The notes: generated by a model from the sequence alone, not told the origin. Shown: positions 11,222-23,249, counted from the first letter of the stretch. The stretch: 64,000 nucleotides of DNA from Pyricularia pennisetigena (GCF_004337985.1 NW_021940918.1:3255014-3319013); one strand, 5' to 3'. Numbers and translations are program-made.

Positions 11222-12185
11222 ATGGATAAGATCGTGGCTCGTTACAGCCGTCCCCTCCCTCCAGGCACTTGAACAAGAAATGTCCCCGGTGGCTCAGATA
11301 AGGCGGCCATGCCAAATGCTTTCTCTTTGTCGGCTCATCGTTCATGACTAAATCCCGCCCGCCGCCGTCCTAGCCCGCCTCCTGGCTGCCGGCGAACACA
11401 GACGACCGCTCGAACCCACATTGCACCATCAAAAGCGCCCACGGGACTACCGCCCTTCCTTTTGCTTCTAGGGCGGTATCATCGTAGCCACAGATTCGCG
11501 CGCTTCGGCCGGAAACTGGATCGTCTCGCAAACCGTCAAACCGGTCATCGAAATCAACGACTGTCTCCTCAGCACTCTTGCTGGCGGCGCCGCTGATTGC
11601 CAACACTGGTTCTCGTGGCTGGGCATGCAGTGCCGTTCATACGCATTTCGAAATAAACGCCGTATCTCCGTCGCCACCGCCTCAAAAATGCTGGCTAACC
11701 TCTTATACCAGTACAAAGGTAAGAGATTTCGGGTTATCCAATAGGCATCGTGTGCGCTGGCTAATCTTTGTACAAAAAAAAAGAAAAAAGGTATGGGCCT
11801 TTCAATCGGCTCCATGTGCGCTGGTGATACCAAAGAAGAGGGGCCTGCGCTTTACTATATGGATTCGGATGGGACACGCCTGGCGGGAAACCTATTTTGC
11901 GTCGGCTCTGGGCAGACGTTTGCCTACGGCGTGCTGGATGCCGAATACCGTTATGATTTGACCGAGGAGGAAGCGTTGGAGCTCGGCCGCCGCAGCATTC
12001 TGGGTGCAACCCACGGAGACGCTTACTCCGGTGGCTATATCAACCTCTACCACGTAAAGGAGGAAGGCTGGGTGAAGCATGGCTTTACTGACACCAATGG
12101 GATCTTTTGGGAGACTAAACTAGTGAAGGGCGAGTTCACAAACGTCACCAGTAATTTTGACGATGAAGGTGGCAGTTGTGTGTGA
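11222..12185 (+). pseudogene. Decayed extra copy of proteasome subunit beta-5 (PRE2-like)
   Basis: The intact protein would be the chymotrypsin-like catalytic subunit of the 20S proteasome. The copy is broken into three frames. It starts MDKIVARYSRP at 11222 and stops at 11270. A second-frame part carries PASW...TDDRSNP...AHGTT, with the Thr1 codon at 11446, but has TAG at 11371 where relatives have Gln (CAG). A one-base loss near 11470 then moves into the frame of [11 protein letters not shown]. From 11472 the frame is open through a good 72-nt intron (11719-11790, GTAAGA, branch CTAAT, acceptor AAAAAG) to TGA at 12183-12185, keeping GGAADCQ, the [10 protein letters not shown] block and DAYSGG. 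Catalytic Asp17 is kept, but the Lys33 position is Pro (QTVKP). The break, stop and lost Lys33 argue for a dead paralogue; an intact PRE2 must exist elsewhere because the gene is essential. It lies 93 bp from the first transposon. Confidence 0.8.
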
Positions 12186-12441
12186 GGCGAGCCGCTAGGG
12201 CCAACGGCGGAGATGTTTAAAGGCTGTTACTTGGGGGCTGTGCGTTGTGGGCCCCCTCAGAGAGGGGGTTACAAAACATAGTCTCAGTGCTCAGACTAGA
12301 CCCCCCTGCTTCGCAGTGGGGACCGAGCGCTCCATGTACATTTCAGCCACATGGCTTTTCGACCAATTACATTGACCGAAAAGATCGCGCTCGTTCTAAT
12401 CTGAGGACATCTTGTCGCATTTCGCCATTCATGGCGGTACG

Positions 12442-14282
12442 TAATCTCAGTGCTCAAACTAGACCCCCCTGCTTCGCAGTGGGGACCGATCGCTCCATGT
12501 ACCTTTTAGCCACATGGCTTTTCGACCAATTACATTGGCCGAAAAAATCGCGCTCGTTCTAGTTTGAAAACATTTTGTCGCATTTCGCCGTTTATGGCGG
12601 TATTACCAACGATAATTTGTCGTATTTCGCCGTTTATAACGGTATTTTTAATAATATATTTAATATTACGATATGATTTATAATTATTTTATTAATATAA
12701 GGATAATTTGTGGTATTTTGCCGTTTGTAGCGGGTAAATGCAATATATTCGCATTATAATGGTAAAAGAAAATAATGTACCCATAATATGCAATTAAATA
12801 TTCGTATAAAAAAATAAATAAAAATTATAAAAATATACAGTAATTTGCGTTAGATTTATTAAAGTTTGCTAAGTATTTGAATGCCGGCCGCGTCTTTATA
12901 GCTACTGTATTTGGAAAAATATTAAAATATTAAGTAAAATTTGTAATTTTTTATTATATTTAATTTTTGTTGTACATAATGGTATGTAATAATTATTTTA
13001 ATTTAGTTTACAGCTTTTATATTTTAGTAAACCTTATACTGCAAAATGCATGCAATTATCGATTGAAATAAAAGTTTTATTAATATTTTTATATAAATTA
13101 ACAATTTGTTAAAAAATTAAATAATTTACGCAAATATTGGTAAAATGAAAATATTTTCACTTTATATATTTTTTAATCAATTTGCTAGTAGATTTTATAT
13201 AAGTTTTTTTTTATAAATTTTATTCAATTAAATAAAGCAAAAAATATAAAAAAAACACAAATTTAGCATTTTTTTATATATAAATATAAAAAGGGCCGGT
13301 ATTGCAAATCGGGTTTTACGTTAACGTTTATTTATATATATAATCCATTTTCCCAAATTTTGGTTTTATTAATGTTAAAATTGGTAAAAATGTAAAAGCA
13401 TTTCGATGGTAAAATATATATAAAATTGGATATATTTTACCTATCCGCATATTTAAGGGTTTATATAATTAGGTATACGTACAAAAATGTGATGTTATAT
13501 TAAATATATATATGCCACCCCCCCACGTGCAAAAACCACAAAATTCTGCTGCAAAACAAAAATAATATCAAATTAATTAAATAAAGCAAAAAGATTTATA
13601 AAATATATATTTAATATTTGTTTTTATTAAACAATTTTCAAAACTGATATTGTAAATACGATTGGATTTGGACGTTTGTTTATATACGTAATCGAATTTC
13701 TGAAATTTTGGTTTCATTATCGTTAAAACTGGTAAAAATATAAACGAATTTCGATTATAAATTATATATAAAAAAGTATTTATTTTGCCTATCCGCTTAT
13801 TTAATTGCTTATATAATCCAATAAAAGCACCAAAATTTCTTATAACGATATATATATATATACGACCCTCCACGTGCAAAAAGTATAAAATTTGGTCAAA
13901 AATTAAAAATAATATTAAAAAAAAACGAAAATTGAAAAAAAATCGAAAAAACAGTACCGCCATAAACGGATTAAAAGCGGGTTATATCCAACTTTTAATT
14001 AACGTACCGGGTGCAAAAAATTTTAAATTTATAAAAAAGGCCTAACAATTCCTATTTTTAACGATATTTTCTTTTTTCGATATTTTGCGTGGTTGTGGAA
14101 TAATAAGGGAGTATCGGTCGCAAAAAGGCCAAAAATACCGCTATAAACGGCGAAAATCGACAAATTGTCCTCAAACCTGAACCAAAGCGTTTTTTGGATG
14201 GACCCACAGGTACATTGCAAAGCCGCAATTGAGCCACGCTCAATTGTGGAGCTCTGGGCTTCAGGGATGAGCCCTGAGACTA
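12442..14282 (+). mobile_element. MULE-like non-autonomous element, 1,841 bp, target duplication GGCGGTACG
   Basis: Begins TAATCTCAGTGCTC and ends GCCCTGAGACTA, flanked by GGCGGTACG at 12433-12441 and 14283-14291. It sits within the left end of an older copy. The interior is AT-rich and holds a direct repeat with CACGTGCAAAA at about 13523 and 13871. It encodes no recognisable transposase. The longest internal frame (complement 13577-13963) is seen in other copies but looks like AT-rich drift. Confidence 0.8.
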
Positions 14283-14499
14283 GGCGGTACGCCAGTATTA
14301 CCAACAATAATGTGTCGCATTTCGCCATTTATGGCGGTACGCCAATATTACCAATAATAATTTGTCGCATTTCGCCGTTAGTAGCGGGTATATATACTGT
14401 ATACGCATTATAATAGTAAAATAAATGGTGTAACCACGGTATATAATTAAATATTCGAATATAAAATTAAATAAAAGTCGTAAAAATGTGAACTAACCT

Positions 14500-17400
14500 T
14501 AATTTCAGGGCTTATCCCTGAAGCCCAGAGCTCCACAATTAATCCATTTCGTAGCTTAATTGCGGTTTTGCAATGTATTTGTGGGTCCATCCAAAAAACA
14601 TTCTCGTTTAGGTTTGAGGATAATTTGTCGATTTTCGCCGTTTATGGCGGTATTTTTGGCCTTTTTTCGACCGAAACTCCTTTATTATTCCACAATTACG
14701 CAAAATATTGAAAAAAATATCGTTAAAAATAGCGTTTAATATCGCTATTAATAGCAATTTAAGTTATTTTTTTATCTTTTATAATGGCCGAATTCGATAC
14801 CACCTGCCTTTAATCCGTTTATGGCGGTACTGTTTTTTCGAGTTTTTTTTTTCGATTTTCGATTTTTTTTAATATTATTTTTAATTTTTGACCAAACTTT
14901 ATAATTCTTGCACGTGGAGGGTCGTATATATATATATATGTATATCGTTATTATAGATTTTGGTACATATACCATTTTATATAAGCAGTTCAATAAGCGG
15001 ATAGGCAAAATATATACTTTTTTATATATAATTTACAATCGAAATTCGTTTATATTTTTACCAATTTTGACGATAATAAAACCAAAACTTTAAAAATTCG
15101 ATTACGTATATAAACAAACGTCCAAGTCTAATCCTATTTATAGTTTCGGTTTTAAAAACTGTTTAATAAAAAAAATGCTAAATATGTATTTTATAAATCT
15201 TTTTGCTTTATTTGATTAATTTTATATTATTTTTGTTTTGCAGCCAGATTTTGTGGTTTTTGCACGTAGGGGGTGGCATATGTATACTTAATATAATATT
15301 ACATTTTGGTACTTATATCTGATTATATAAGCCGGTAAACATGCGGATAGGTAAAATGTATCCAATTTTATATATATTTTACAATCGAAATGCTTTTACA
15401 TTTTTACCAATTTTAACATTAATAAAACCAAAGTTTGAAGAAATGGATCATGTATATAAACAAACGTCAACGTAAAACCCGATTTACAATACCGGCCCTT
15501 TTATTTTTGCATATAAAAAAATGCTAAATTTGTGTTATTTTTGTATTTTTTGCTTTATTTAGTTAAGTAGAACTTATAAAAAAAAAACTTGAAGATTAAT
15601 TAATAAATTGATAGAGGAATGCATAGATTAAAAATATTTTAATTTTACCAATATTTGCGTAAATTATTTAATTTTTTAACAAATTGTCAATTTATATAAA
15701 AATACTAATAAAACCTTTGTTTTAATCGATAATTGCATGCACTTTGCAATGTTAGGTCTATTAAACTATGAAAACTGTGATTTAAATTAAAATTAATATT
15801 ATATACCATTATTTAAAATAAGAATTAAATATAATGAAAAATTACAAATTTTACTCAATATTTTAATATCTTTCCAAATACAGTGCCTATTAAAACGCGG
15901 CCGGCATTCAAATAATCAACAAGTTCCAATAAATTCAACGCAAATTACTATATATTTTTATAATTTTTATTTGGTTTTTTATTCGAATATTAATCTATAT
16001 ACTATGGTTACACCATTTTCTTTTGCCATTATAATGCGAATATATTGTATATACCCGCTATAAGCGGCAAAATACCACAAACTATCCTTATATTAATAAA
16101 ATAATCATTAGCGATATCGCAATATTAGGTATATTATTAATAATACCGTTATAAACGGCGAAATGCGACAAATTTAGTCTCAGGGCTCATCCCTGAAGCC
16201 CAGAGCTCCACAATTGATCCACTTCGCTCCACTTCGTGGCTCAATTGCGGCTTTGCAATGTACCTGTGGGTCCATCCAAAGAACGCTCTGGTTCAGGTCT
16301 GAGGACAACTTGTCGATTTTCGCCGCTTATGGCGGTATTTTCGTCAATTCGGCGACCAACACTCCGTTATAAAAAAATAAATAAAAATCGTAAAAATAAG
16401 CGGTTTGTACGTTGAAAATATCATTTAGTACCGCTATTAACAACGATTTAATTTATATTTTTATATGTTTAATTGGGCGAATTTGCTAGGCCCTGCCCTT
16501 AATCCGCTCATGGCGGTACAATTTTTTCGATTTTATTTCGATTTTCTTATTTTTTTTATATTATTTTTATTTGGAAATATAATTTCAGATTCTTTTTAGG
16601 TGGGGGATAGTATATATATAGATAACTGTATACCAGAGTTTAGGATATATGGCTAATTATATAAACCGTTAAATAAACGGATAGGTAAGGTATATACAAT
16701 TTTATATAGCATTTACAATCGAAACGCTTTTATATTTTTGCCAATTATGGCGATAATGAAACCAAGATTTCAGGGATTAAATAGCGTATATATGCAATGG
16801 TTTACGTCAGATCCGCTTCGTAATATCGGCTTTTATGATTTTTTTACTAAAAGAAATGGTAAAATTATACTGTTTTCATATTTTTTATATAATTCAATAA
16901 AATATAAATGGGAAGAAAAAAGTCAAACAATATTTATATTTGATAACATATTATTAATGCTACATTAAAGTTTCTTCTAAATATTTACACAATTGGGCGA
17001 ATTATTAAGTTTTTTAATAAAATATTTATTTTAAGCGGTACTCGCATGCGCCTTCCACCGCCACGCTAATTTCAAAGTCGGTTTTATAATAGTATGTTTT
17101 ATTTATATAAAATATCTCTGTTCAAAATAATAAATTAAGTATAGAAATATATATTAAAAATTAAAAAATATACTTAATATTTAAATATTTATATGATTAA
17201 AGGGGATATACCCACGGCACCGGGGTTAAAACAATATTCAAGATTCATTTATTACAACGCAGGTTACCTCATATTTTTACGATTTCTATTCATTCTTTTA
17301 TTCGAATATTTAATTATATACAGTGGTTATACTGTTGGTATTACGTATGCAGTAAATGCACAGTGCGAAAACAGTACAAATACCCGCCATGAATGGCGAA

Positions 17401-17542
17401 ATGCGACAAGATGTCCTCAGATTAGAACGAGCGCGATCTTTTCGGTCAATGTAATTGGTCGAAAAGCCATGTGGCTGAAAGGTACATGGAGCGCTCGGTC
17501 CCCACTGCGAAGCAGGGGGGTCTAGTCTGAGCACTGAAACTA
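14500..17542 (-). mobile_element. MULE-like element in reverse orientation, target duplication AACTAACCT, composite
   Basis: Begins TAATTTCAGGGCTTATCCC at 14500 and ends GCACTGAAACTA at 17542, flanked by AACTAACCT at 14491-14499 and 17543-17551. Near its far end it is interrupted at 16174 by a second left terminus (see 16175-17542). Only one right terminus remains, so the two copies appear to have recombined and now share it. Confidence 0.7.
16175..17542 (-). mobile_element. Second, inner MULE-like copy sharing its end with the outer one
   Basis: A clean terminus TAGTCTCAGGGCTCATCCC starts at 16175, directly after CGACAAATT, the expected target inside the outer element. The matching right-side CGACAAATT is missing; the right terminus at 17542 is flanked by the outer element's duplication instead. 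The interior is shortened (1.37 kb against 1.85 kb). Confidence 0.55.
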
Positions 17543-18758
17543 AACTAACCTACGTTAAACTGATTGGATTTTGGCAATCCGTTTATTGAAAACCGCGTTT
17601 TTTTATCCAATTTATTTGGAAAAATATTTAAATATTAAGTAAGATTTGTAATTTTTTATTATATTTAATTATTATCTTAAATTATGCACTATATTATTGA
17701 TTTAAACTCAAATAATAATATTTACTATTTAGCGGACGTATAACTATAAAATGCATACAGTTGTGGTTTAAAACAAAGCTTTTATTCGTATTTTTATATT
17801 AATTCTTAATTTATTTGAAAGCTAAATAATTTACGCAAGTGATGATAAAATTAAGAGAACTTTGAATTTATTCATTTGTTTCCGAATTTGTATTAAAATG
17901 CTATTTGACCATATTTCTGGGAGTTTTATTTGATTAAATAAAACATAAAATAGCAAAATGGCACAAATTTAACATTTTCTTTATATAAAAAAGAAATATA
18001 AATGGGTATTATAAATTAAATTCCACGCTGAGGTTTGCTTTAATATTTAATGCAGTGCCTGAAATCTTGGCTTTATTATTATAAAAATTGGCAAAAATAT
18101 GAAAAGGTTTCGATCGTAAATTATATATAAAATTATATACACCTTACCTATCCGCTTATTTAACATTTTATATAATTGAGAATGTGTACCAAATTATAGT
18201 ATTATACTGTGAAGATGTTAGCCACCCCCACGCCCAAAAACCGTAAAATTTGGTTGCAAAACGAAAATAATATAAAATTAATGAAATAATGGAAAAACAT
18301 TTCTAAAATATATATTTAGTATTTTTTAATATAAAAAATCTTTGAAAACCAGTAATGAGGATTTGGCTCCACGTAGCCGCTTATTTACACACGTAGTCCA
18401 GTCCCTGAAACAGTGGCTTTATTATCATCAAAATTGGTAAAAATATAAGCGAGTTTCGATTATAAATTATATATAAAAAGTTTATATTCTGCCTATTCGC
18501 TTATTTAACTGCTTATATAATACGGTATATGCACCAAAATCTATTATAATATATATATATACGACCCTCCACGTGCAAAAATTATAAAATTTGGTTAACA
18601 ATTAAAAATAATATTAAAATAGATCGAAAATCGAAAAGAAAATCGAAAAACCAGTACCGCCATGAACGGATTAAGGGCAAATAGTATCCAAATCGGCCGT
18701 TATAACAAATAATAAAATAAATCAAATCGCTGCTTATAACGGTATTAAGCGCTATTTT

Positions 18759-19435
18759 TGTGAACATGGCTAGCGCAGGGCTAATTATATTAGCTACCCT
18801 GCATTATTTTATAACGGCTAGCACGGGCTAATTTTATTAGTCACCCTGCATCGAATAAATAAATAAATAACAAATAAAACGTATACGCGTTTATACACAC
18901 AAAGCTTTATATATTACGTTTTTGTTCATAGTTTCAACAACAAAATAAATACGTCATATTTAATCTAGCTTAGTGGTATAATGCACGTACCATAATCTAT
19001 ATCATATATACGTTGAAGTGCGTGGGTTCGAATCCCATTGTGGTCGCAGATTTTCTGTGCATGCATAAGCACAATAGGCCGTTAGGCTCAATGGGCCGTT
19101 AGGCTCAATAGGTCGGCAGGTTAGTCACATGAATAAGGCCAAATCATGTGACGTAACCCCGCATTCCGGACATCCGGATCGAAGATCTGCACCTACGGAT
19201 TCGAACACGTAATTCATAACTTAGCCTTAGATTCATCACCTTTATAACCTTCATCGAATCATCGATTCAACGATTTAACGAATCGATTGTGCAACAACAA
19301 TATATTATCTCTATTACCCGCTAGCAGACGGTTATCTGCCATTTCAACGTTCCATCAGCCTTATACGTGATCCACTTTTCCCCGCGTTCAAGATTAAGCT
19401 TATTCTATCTCGTAACCTCCTCACATAAAGTTGAT
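18759..19435 (+). mobile_element. LTR of the tRNA-like-carrying family, copy 1
   Basis: 677 bp from TGTGAACATGGCTAGC to CCTCCTCACA, with short terminal inverted repeat TGTGA/TCACA. Five copies are in the window. Copy 5 is a clean solo LTR with a 5-bp duplication, which sets the boundaries. Here the flanks do not match: a MULE-like element lies to the left and copia coding sequence to the right, so the copy formed by recombination or its flank was deleted. Confidence 0.7.
18966..19035 (+). promoter_or_regulatory. tRNA-like Pol III A and B boxes inside the LTR
   Basis: TAGCTTAGTGG (18966-18976) matches the A-box consensus and GGTTCGAATCC (19025-19035) is a perfect B box, spaced as in tRNA genes. 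GTGGTCGCA after the T-arm resembles an acceptor 3' strand, but no pairing 5' acceptor strand is seen, so this is tRNA-derived and not a functional tRNA gene. The B box is kept in all five LTR copies, even the most mutated (51,379-51,772). Confidence 0.5.
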
Positions 19436-20272
19436 ATATAGGAAAAATATTAGCAACGTTCGGATTAGTTAATTGCAAACCTATATTTGTTCCCTTATAA
19501 CCGTGTGTATTAAAACATAGCGGGGGTAAGCCCGTAAATGCGTTGGAAATCAAATTATTACAACGTATTATCGGCATCTTTATATATTTAATACTATTAA
19601 CGCGCCCGGATATCGGTTTTACGGTTTAATAGCTTTTACGTTTTTAACAAAAACCATTACAATCCATTTAACGGCAGTTAAAAACTTATTACGTTATTTA
19701 ACGGGTATTGAATCCTTATTTATTTATTACGGAAATAGAGTATTTAAAGCCGAATTACCACCTAATTTTTTGTTAAGGGGTTTTAAAAGCCTTAAATTAT
19801 TGGGTTTTAATAACAACGATTTTGCCGGGGCTAGGGAAAATTTAAAGTCCATTTACGGATATTTATATACCCTATTTGGGGGTTTTATAACGTGGAAATG
19901 CAAAAGAAATAATATTATAGTTTTAAGCACTCCAAAAACCGAAACCGGTGCCTTAGCGGAAGCACTGCGTAAAATATAATGGTTTAAAAATTTATTTATA
20001 AAAATTGGATTATTTATAGAAAACCCTATTGCAATATTTGAAAATAATATAGGTTTTATAATTAACGCAAATAACCCTACGCATTATCAACGTACTAAAT
20101 ATACGCTATTAAAATTTTATTACGTACGGGAATTAATTACAAAAGGATTAATAATTTTAAAATACCTGGAATCCAAACACAAGCCCGTTAATAACCTAAG
20201 AAAACCCCTAACGCTTCCAATTTACAAGGTGTTTTTAAGATTTATAGGGTTTAAACCCTTAAAAACTTAGTT
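19436..20272 (+). pseudogene. Ty1/copia pol fragment (reverse transcriptase end plus RNase H), RIP-degraded
   Basis: Across shifted frames and stops, the plus strand reads LTRPDIGFTV, then LLRYLTGIESLFIYYG, then DFAGARENLKSIYGYLYTL, GGFITWKCKR, ALSTPKTE and a final RKPLTLPIYK block. These match the RT-to-RNase H end of Ty1/copia polyproteins (DYAG, RKSTSGY, SWKSKKQ, ALSTTEAEY, LTKPL in the family). It is directly abutted on its left by an LTR and has lost the rest of the element. Not functional. Confidence 0.75.
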
Positions 20273-20817
20273 TTTACCTATTTAATTCTAAGGTATTTAA
20301 TTAATTCGTTAACTAATTACCTATTACAGTTTTTTTATTAGCAAATATTGGATTTTTACTAGCCTAAGACCGGCCGCATTACCCGAATCTACCTTGTATA
20401 GGTTAATTAATAAGCAATTTATACCGACTTTATATTAAAAATTGAATTAAAATTGAAAAAGCTCGTGTTTTGGGCGATTTACGCATTCGACATACCCTAT
20501 ATAATATGCCTAATTTGAACTGTTACCAACGAATAGCCAGATTAGCTACCTGGTTTAATAATTAATTCCGTGGGTTAATATTACGCAAATCGGGGGTTCG
20601 AATCCGGGGGTTATTACAATTTTGGGGGTTTTTTCCAATTCGGGGGTTCGTCCATTTCGGTAATTATAGGTCGGTACCAAAGGTTTAATTATCCAGGGGG
20701 TTCATATTGGGAATTCAAATCGGGTTGGGACATTAAAGGGATCTTTTTTGGGGTTTTATTCTTTTTATTTTATACTCTTTTTTCCGACTTTATGTAAATA
20801 ATAGCAAAAAAAGGGGG
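20273..20817 (+). mobile_element. 3' internal end of a second LTR retroelement with polypurine tract
   Basis: From about 20583, G-rich sequence with repeated TTCGGGGGTTCG motifs matches 34,814-35,045. It ends in AAAAAAAGGGGG (20806-20817) directly before the LTR start TG at 20818, the expected position of a polypurine tract in a plus-oriented element. The part 20273-20582 is AT-rich and unassigned. Confidence 0.55.
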
Positions 20818-23249
20818 TGTTAATTATATGCGTTATTTAATATATAGTAAATCAATTTTTATTTGTATATAAACCACAATAAATAGTGCCGAAATGGTAG
20901 TCTCAGTGCTCAGACTAGACCCCCCTGCTCCGCAGTGGGGACCGAGCGCTCCATGTACCTTTCAGCCACATGGCTTTTCGACCAATTACATTGGCCGAAA
21001 AGATCGCGCTCGTTCTAGTCTGAGGACATCTTGTCGCATTTCGCCGTTCATGGCGGTACCACCAACGATAATTTGTCGCATTTCGCCGTTTATAACGGTA
21101 TTATTAATAATATACCTAATATTGCGATATCGCTGATAATTATTTTATTAATATAAGGATAATTTGTAGTATTTTACCGTTTATAGCGGGTATGTATAAT
21201 ATATTCGCATTATAATAGCAAAAGAAAATGGTGTAACTATAATATATAATTAAATATTCGAATAAAAAAACAAATAAATATTATAAAAATGTATAGTAAT
21301 TTGCGTTGAATTAATTGGAGTTTGTTGATTATTTGAATGCCGGCCGCGTTTCAATAGCTACTGTATATGGAAAGATATTAAAATATTAAATAAAATCTGT
21401 AATTTTTCATTATATTTAATTTTTATTTTCAATAATAGTATATCATAGTAGCTTTAATTGAAATAACAGTTTTTAAGGCTTAGTAAGCCTAACACTGAAA
21501 AGTGCACGCAATTATCGATTAAAATAAAAGTTTTATTAATATTTTTATGTAAATTAACAATTTGTTAAAAAACTAAATAATTTACGCAAATATTGGTAGA
21601 ATGAAAGTATTTTTAATTCATTTATTTCTTTATAAGTTTGTTAATAAATTTTGGATAAGTTTTCTTTTATAAATTCTATTCAATTAAATAAAGCAAAAAA
21701 AATAAAAATAACACAAATCTAGCATTTTTTATTATAAAAAAATAAAAAAGGCCGGTATTGTAAATTGGGTCTCACGTTAACGTTTATTTATATTCATAAT
21801 CCACTTTTACAAACTTTGGTCTCATTAATGTTAAAATTGGTAAAAATATAAAAACATTTCGATTGCAAAATATATATAAAATTGGATACACTTTACCTAT
21901 CCGCATATTTAAAGGCTAAAATAATTAGATAAACGTACAAAAGTGTTGTGTTATATTAAATATATATATGCCACCCCCCACGTGCAAAAACCACAAAATT
22001 TGGCCGCAAAACAAAAATAATATAAAATTAATTAAATCAAGCAAAAAGATTTATAAATTACACATTTAGCATTTTCTTTTATTAAACATTTTTTAAAACC
22101 GATATTATAGGCAGGATGGGATTTGGACGTTTGTTTGTATACGTAATCGGACTTCTGAAGTTTTGGTTTTATTATCGTTAAAATTGGTAAAAATATAAAC
22201 GAGTTTCGATTGTAAATTATATACAAAAAAGTGTATACTTTGCCTATCCGCCTATTTAACTGCTTATATAATCTAATATATGCACCAAAATTTAGTATAA
22301 CGATATATAAACATATACGACCCTCCACGTGCAAAAATTATAAAATTTGGTCAAAAATTAAAAATAATATTAAAAGAAATCGAAAATCGAAAAAAAAATC
22401 GAAAAAACAGTACCGCTATGAACGGATTAAGGGCAAATGGTATCGAATTCGGCCATTATAGCAGATAATAAAATAAATCGAATTGCTGCTAATAGCGGTA
22501 TTAAACGCTATTTTCAACGATAATTTATTTTTTCAATATTATGCGTGGTTGTGGAATAATAAAGGAGTTTCGGTTAAAAAAAGGCCAAAAATACCGCCAT
22601 AAACGGCGAAAATCGACAAATTGTCCTCAGACCTGAACCAGAGCGTTCTTTGGATGGACCCACAGGTACATTGCAAAGCCGCAATTGAGCCACGAAGTGG
22701 AGCGAAGCGAACGAAGTGGATCAATTGTGGAGCTCTGGGCTTCAGGGATGAGCCCTGAGACTACCGAAATGGGGCTGTTGGGGCTGTCGGATTTTCTATT
22801 ATATTTTGTATATTGCAGGAATTGCGATTTAAAGTTAGCGAATGGGGTTTTACCATATACCGGGTTTAATACCCACCCTGCATTTACGAATTAGTTACCT
22901 TATACCGGGTTAAAAATTTCACCAAATTAGCAAATTAATGCGAACCCAAAAATGGTTTATATGGAAATAAAGGTTTTTTTTCAACAACGTATATGAAATA
23001 ATTTTTCGGAAAATCGTGTGCGGTACCGGAACGTTTTCTGGCGTGCGGACCCCCATTTCGATGTCGGAAAATATGTTAGGGAGATAAAGCAAAATCTCCC
23101 CCATTAATAAATTAAATTTGTTAATCCGAAAATTAGTGAACAATATAGTGCATTTGAACCCTGTAATTACAGGCTTTTACAACACAACTAGCACCACGCC
23201 ACACCTAGGCTAATGCCTAAACCCCTGTTAGCAACCCATATTGTTAACA
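20818..23249 (+). mobile_element. LTR of the TGTTAA family, copy 1, split by a MULE-like insertion
   Basis: Starts TGTTAATTATATGCG after the polypurine tract and ends CATATTGTTAACA. Without the 1.87-kb insert (20898-22763) and one duplication it is about 557 bp, like the uninterrupted copy at 35,046-35,605. Confidence 0.75.
20898..22763 (+). mobile_element. MULE-like non-autonomous element, 1,866 bp, target duplication CCGAAATGG
   Basis: TAGTCTCAGTGCTCAGACTAG at the left and GGGATGAGCCCTGAGACTA at the right, flanked by CCGAAATGG at 20889-20897 and 22764-22772. The uninterrupted LTR near 35,115 shows the matching empty site, so both ends and the 9-bp duplication are certain. This is the best-preserved copy. 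CACGTGCAAAA is repeated at 21979 and 22326. No transposase is encoded. Confidence 0.88.

Larger units (their letters stand above)
12279..18758 (+). mobile_element. Outermost MULE-like element of the first nest (interrupted and right-truncated)
   Basis: The element begins at TAGTCTCAG (12279). Its own sequence is 12279-12441, then 14292-14499, then 17552-18758, where an LTR abuts it; the other terminus is not found. Between these pieces lie two inserted elements of the same family, each flanked by 9-bp duplications. The left end carries two strong hairpins: CCCCCCTGCTTCGCAGTGGGG, and CTTTTCG...CGAAAAG around CCAAT/ATTGG. No transposase is present. Confidence 0.7.

Noticed and set aside
11370..11833. 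Minus-strand frames over the PRE2-like pseudogene
   Set aside because: Shadows of the proteasome coding sequence on the opposite strand.
18966..19047. Functional tRNA gene
   Set aside because: A and B boxes and T-arm are good, but no 5' acceptor strand pairs with GTGGTCGC; it recurs at the same place in all LTR copies.
20894..21136. 80-codon frame repeated at 17310, 26905, 32559 and 12245
   Set aside because: It is the hairpin-rich MULE-like terminus read as protein, with no coding signature and the same frame broken in some copies.
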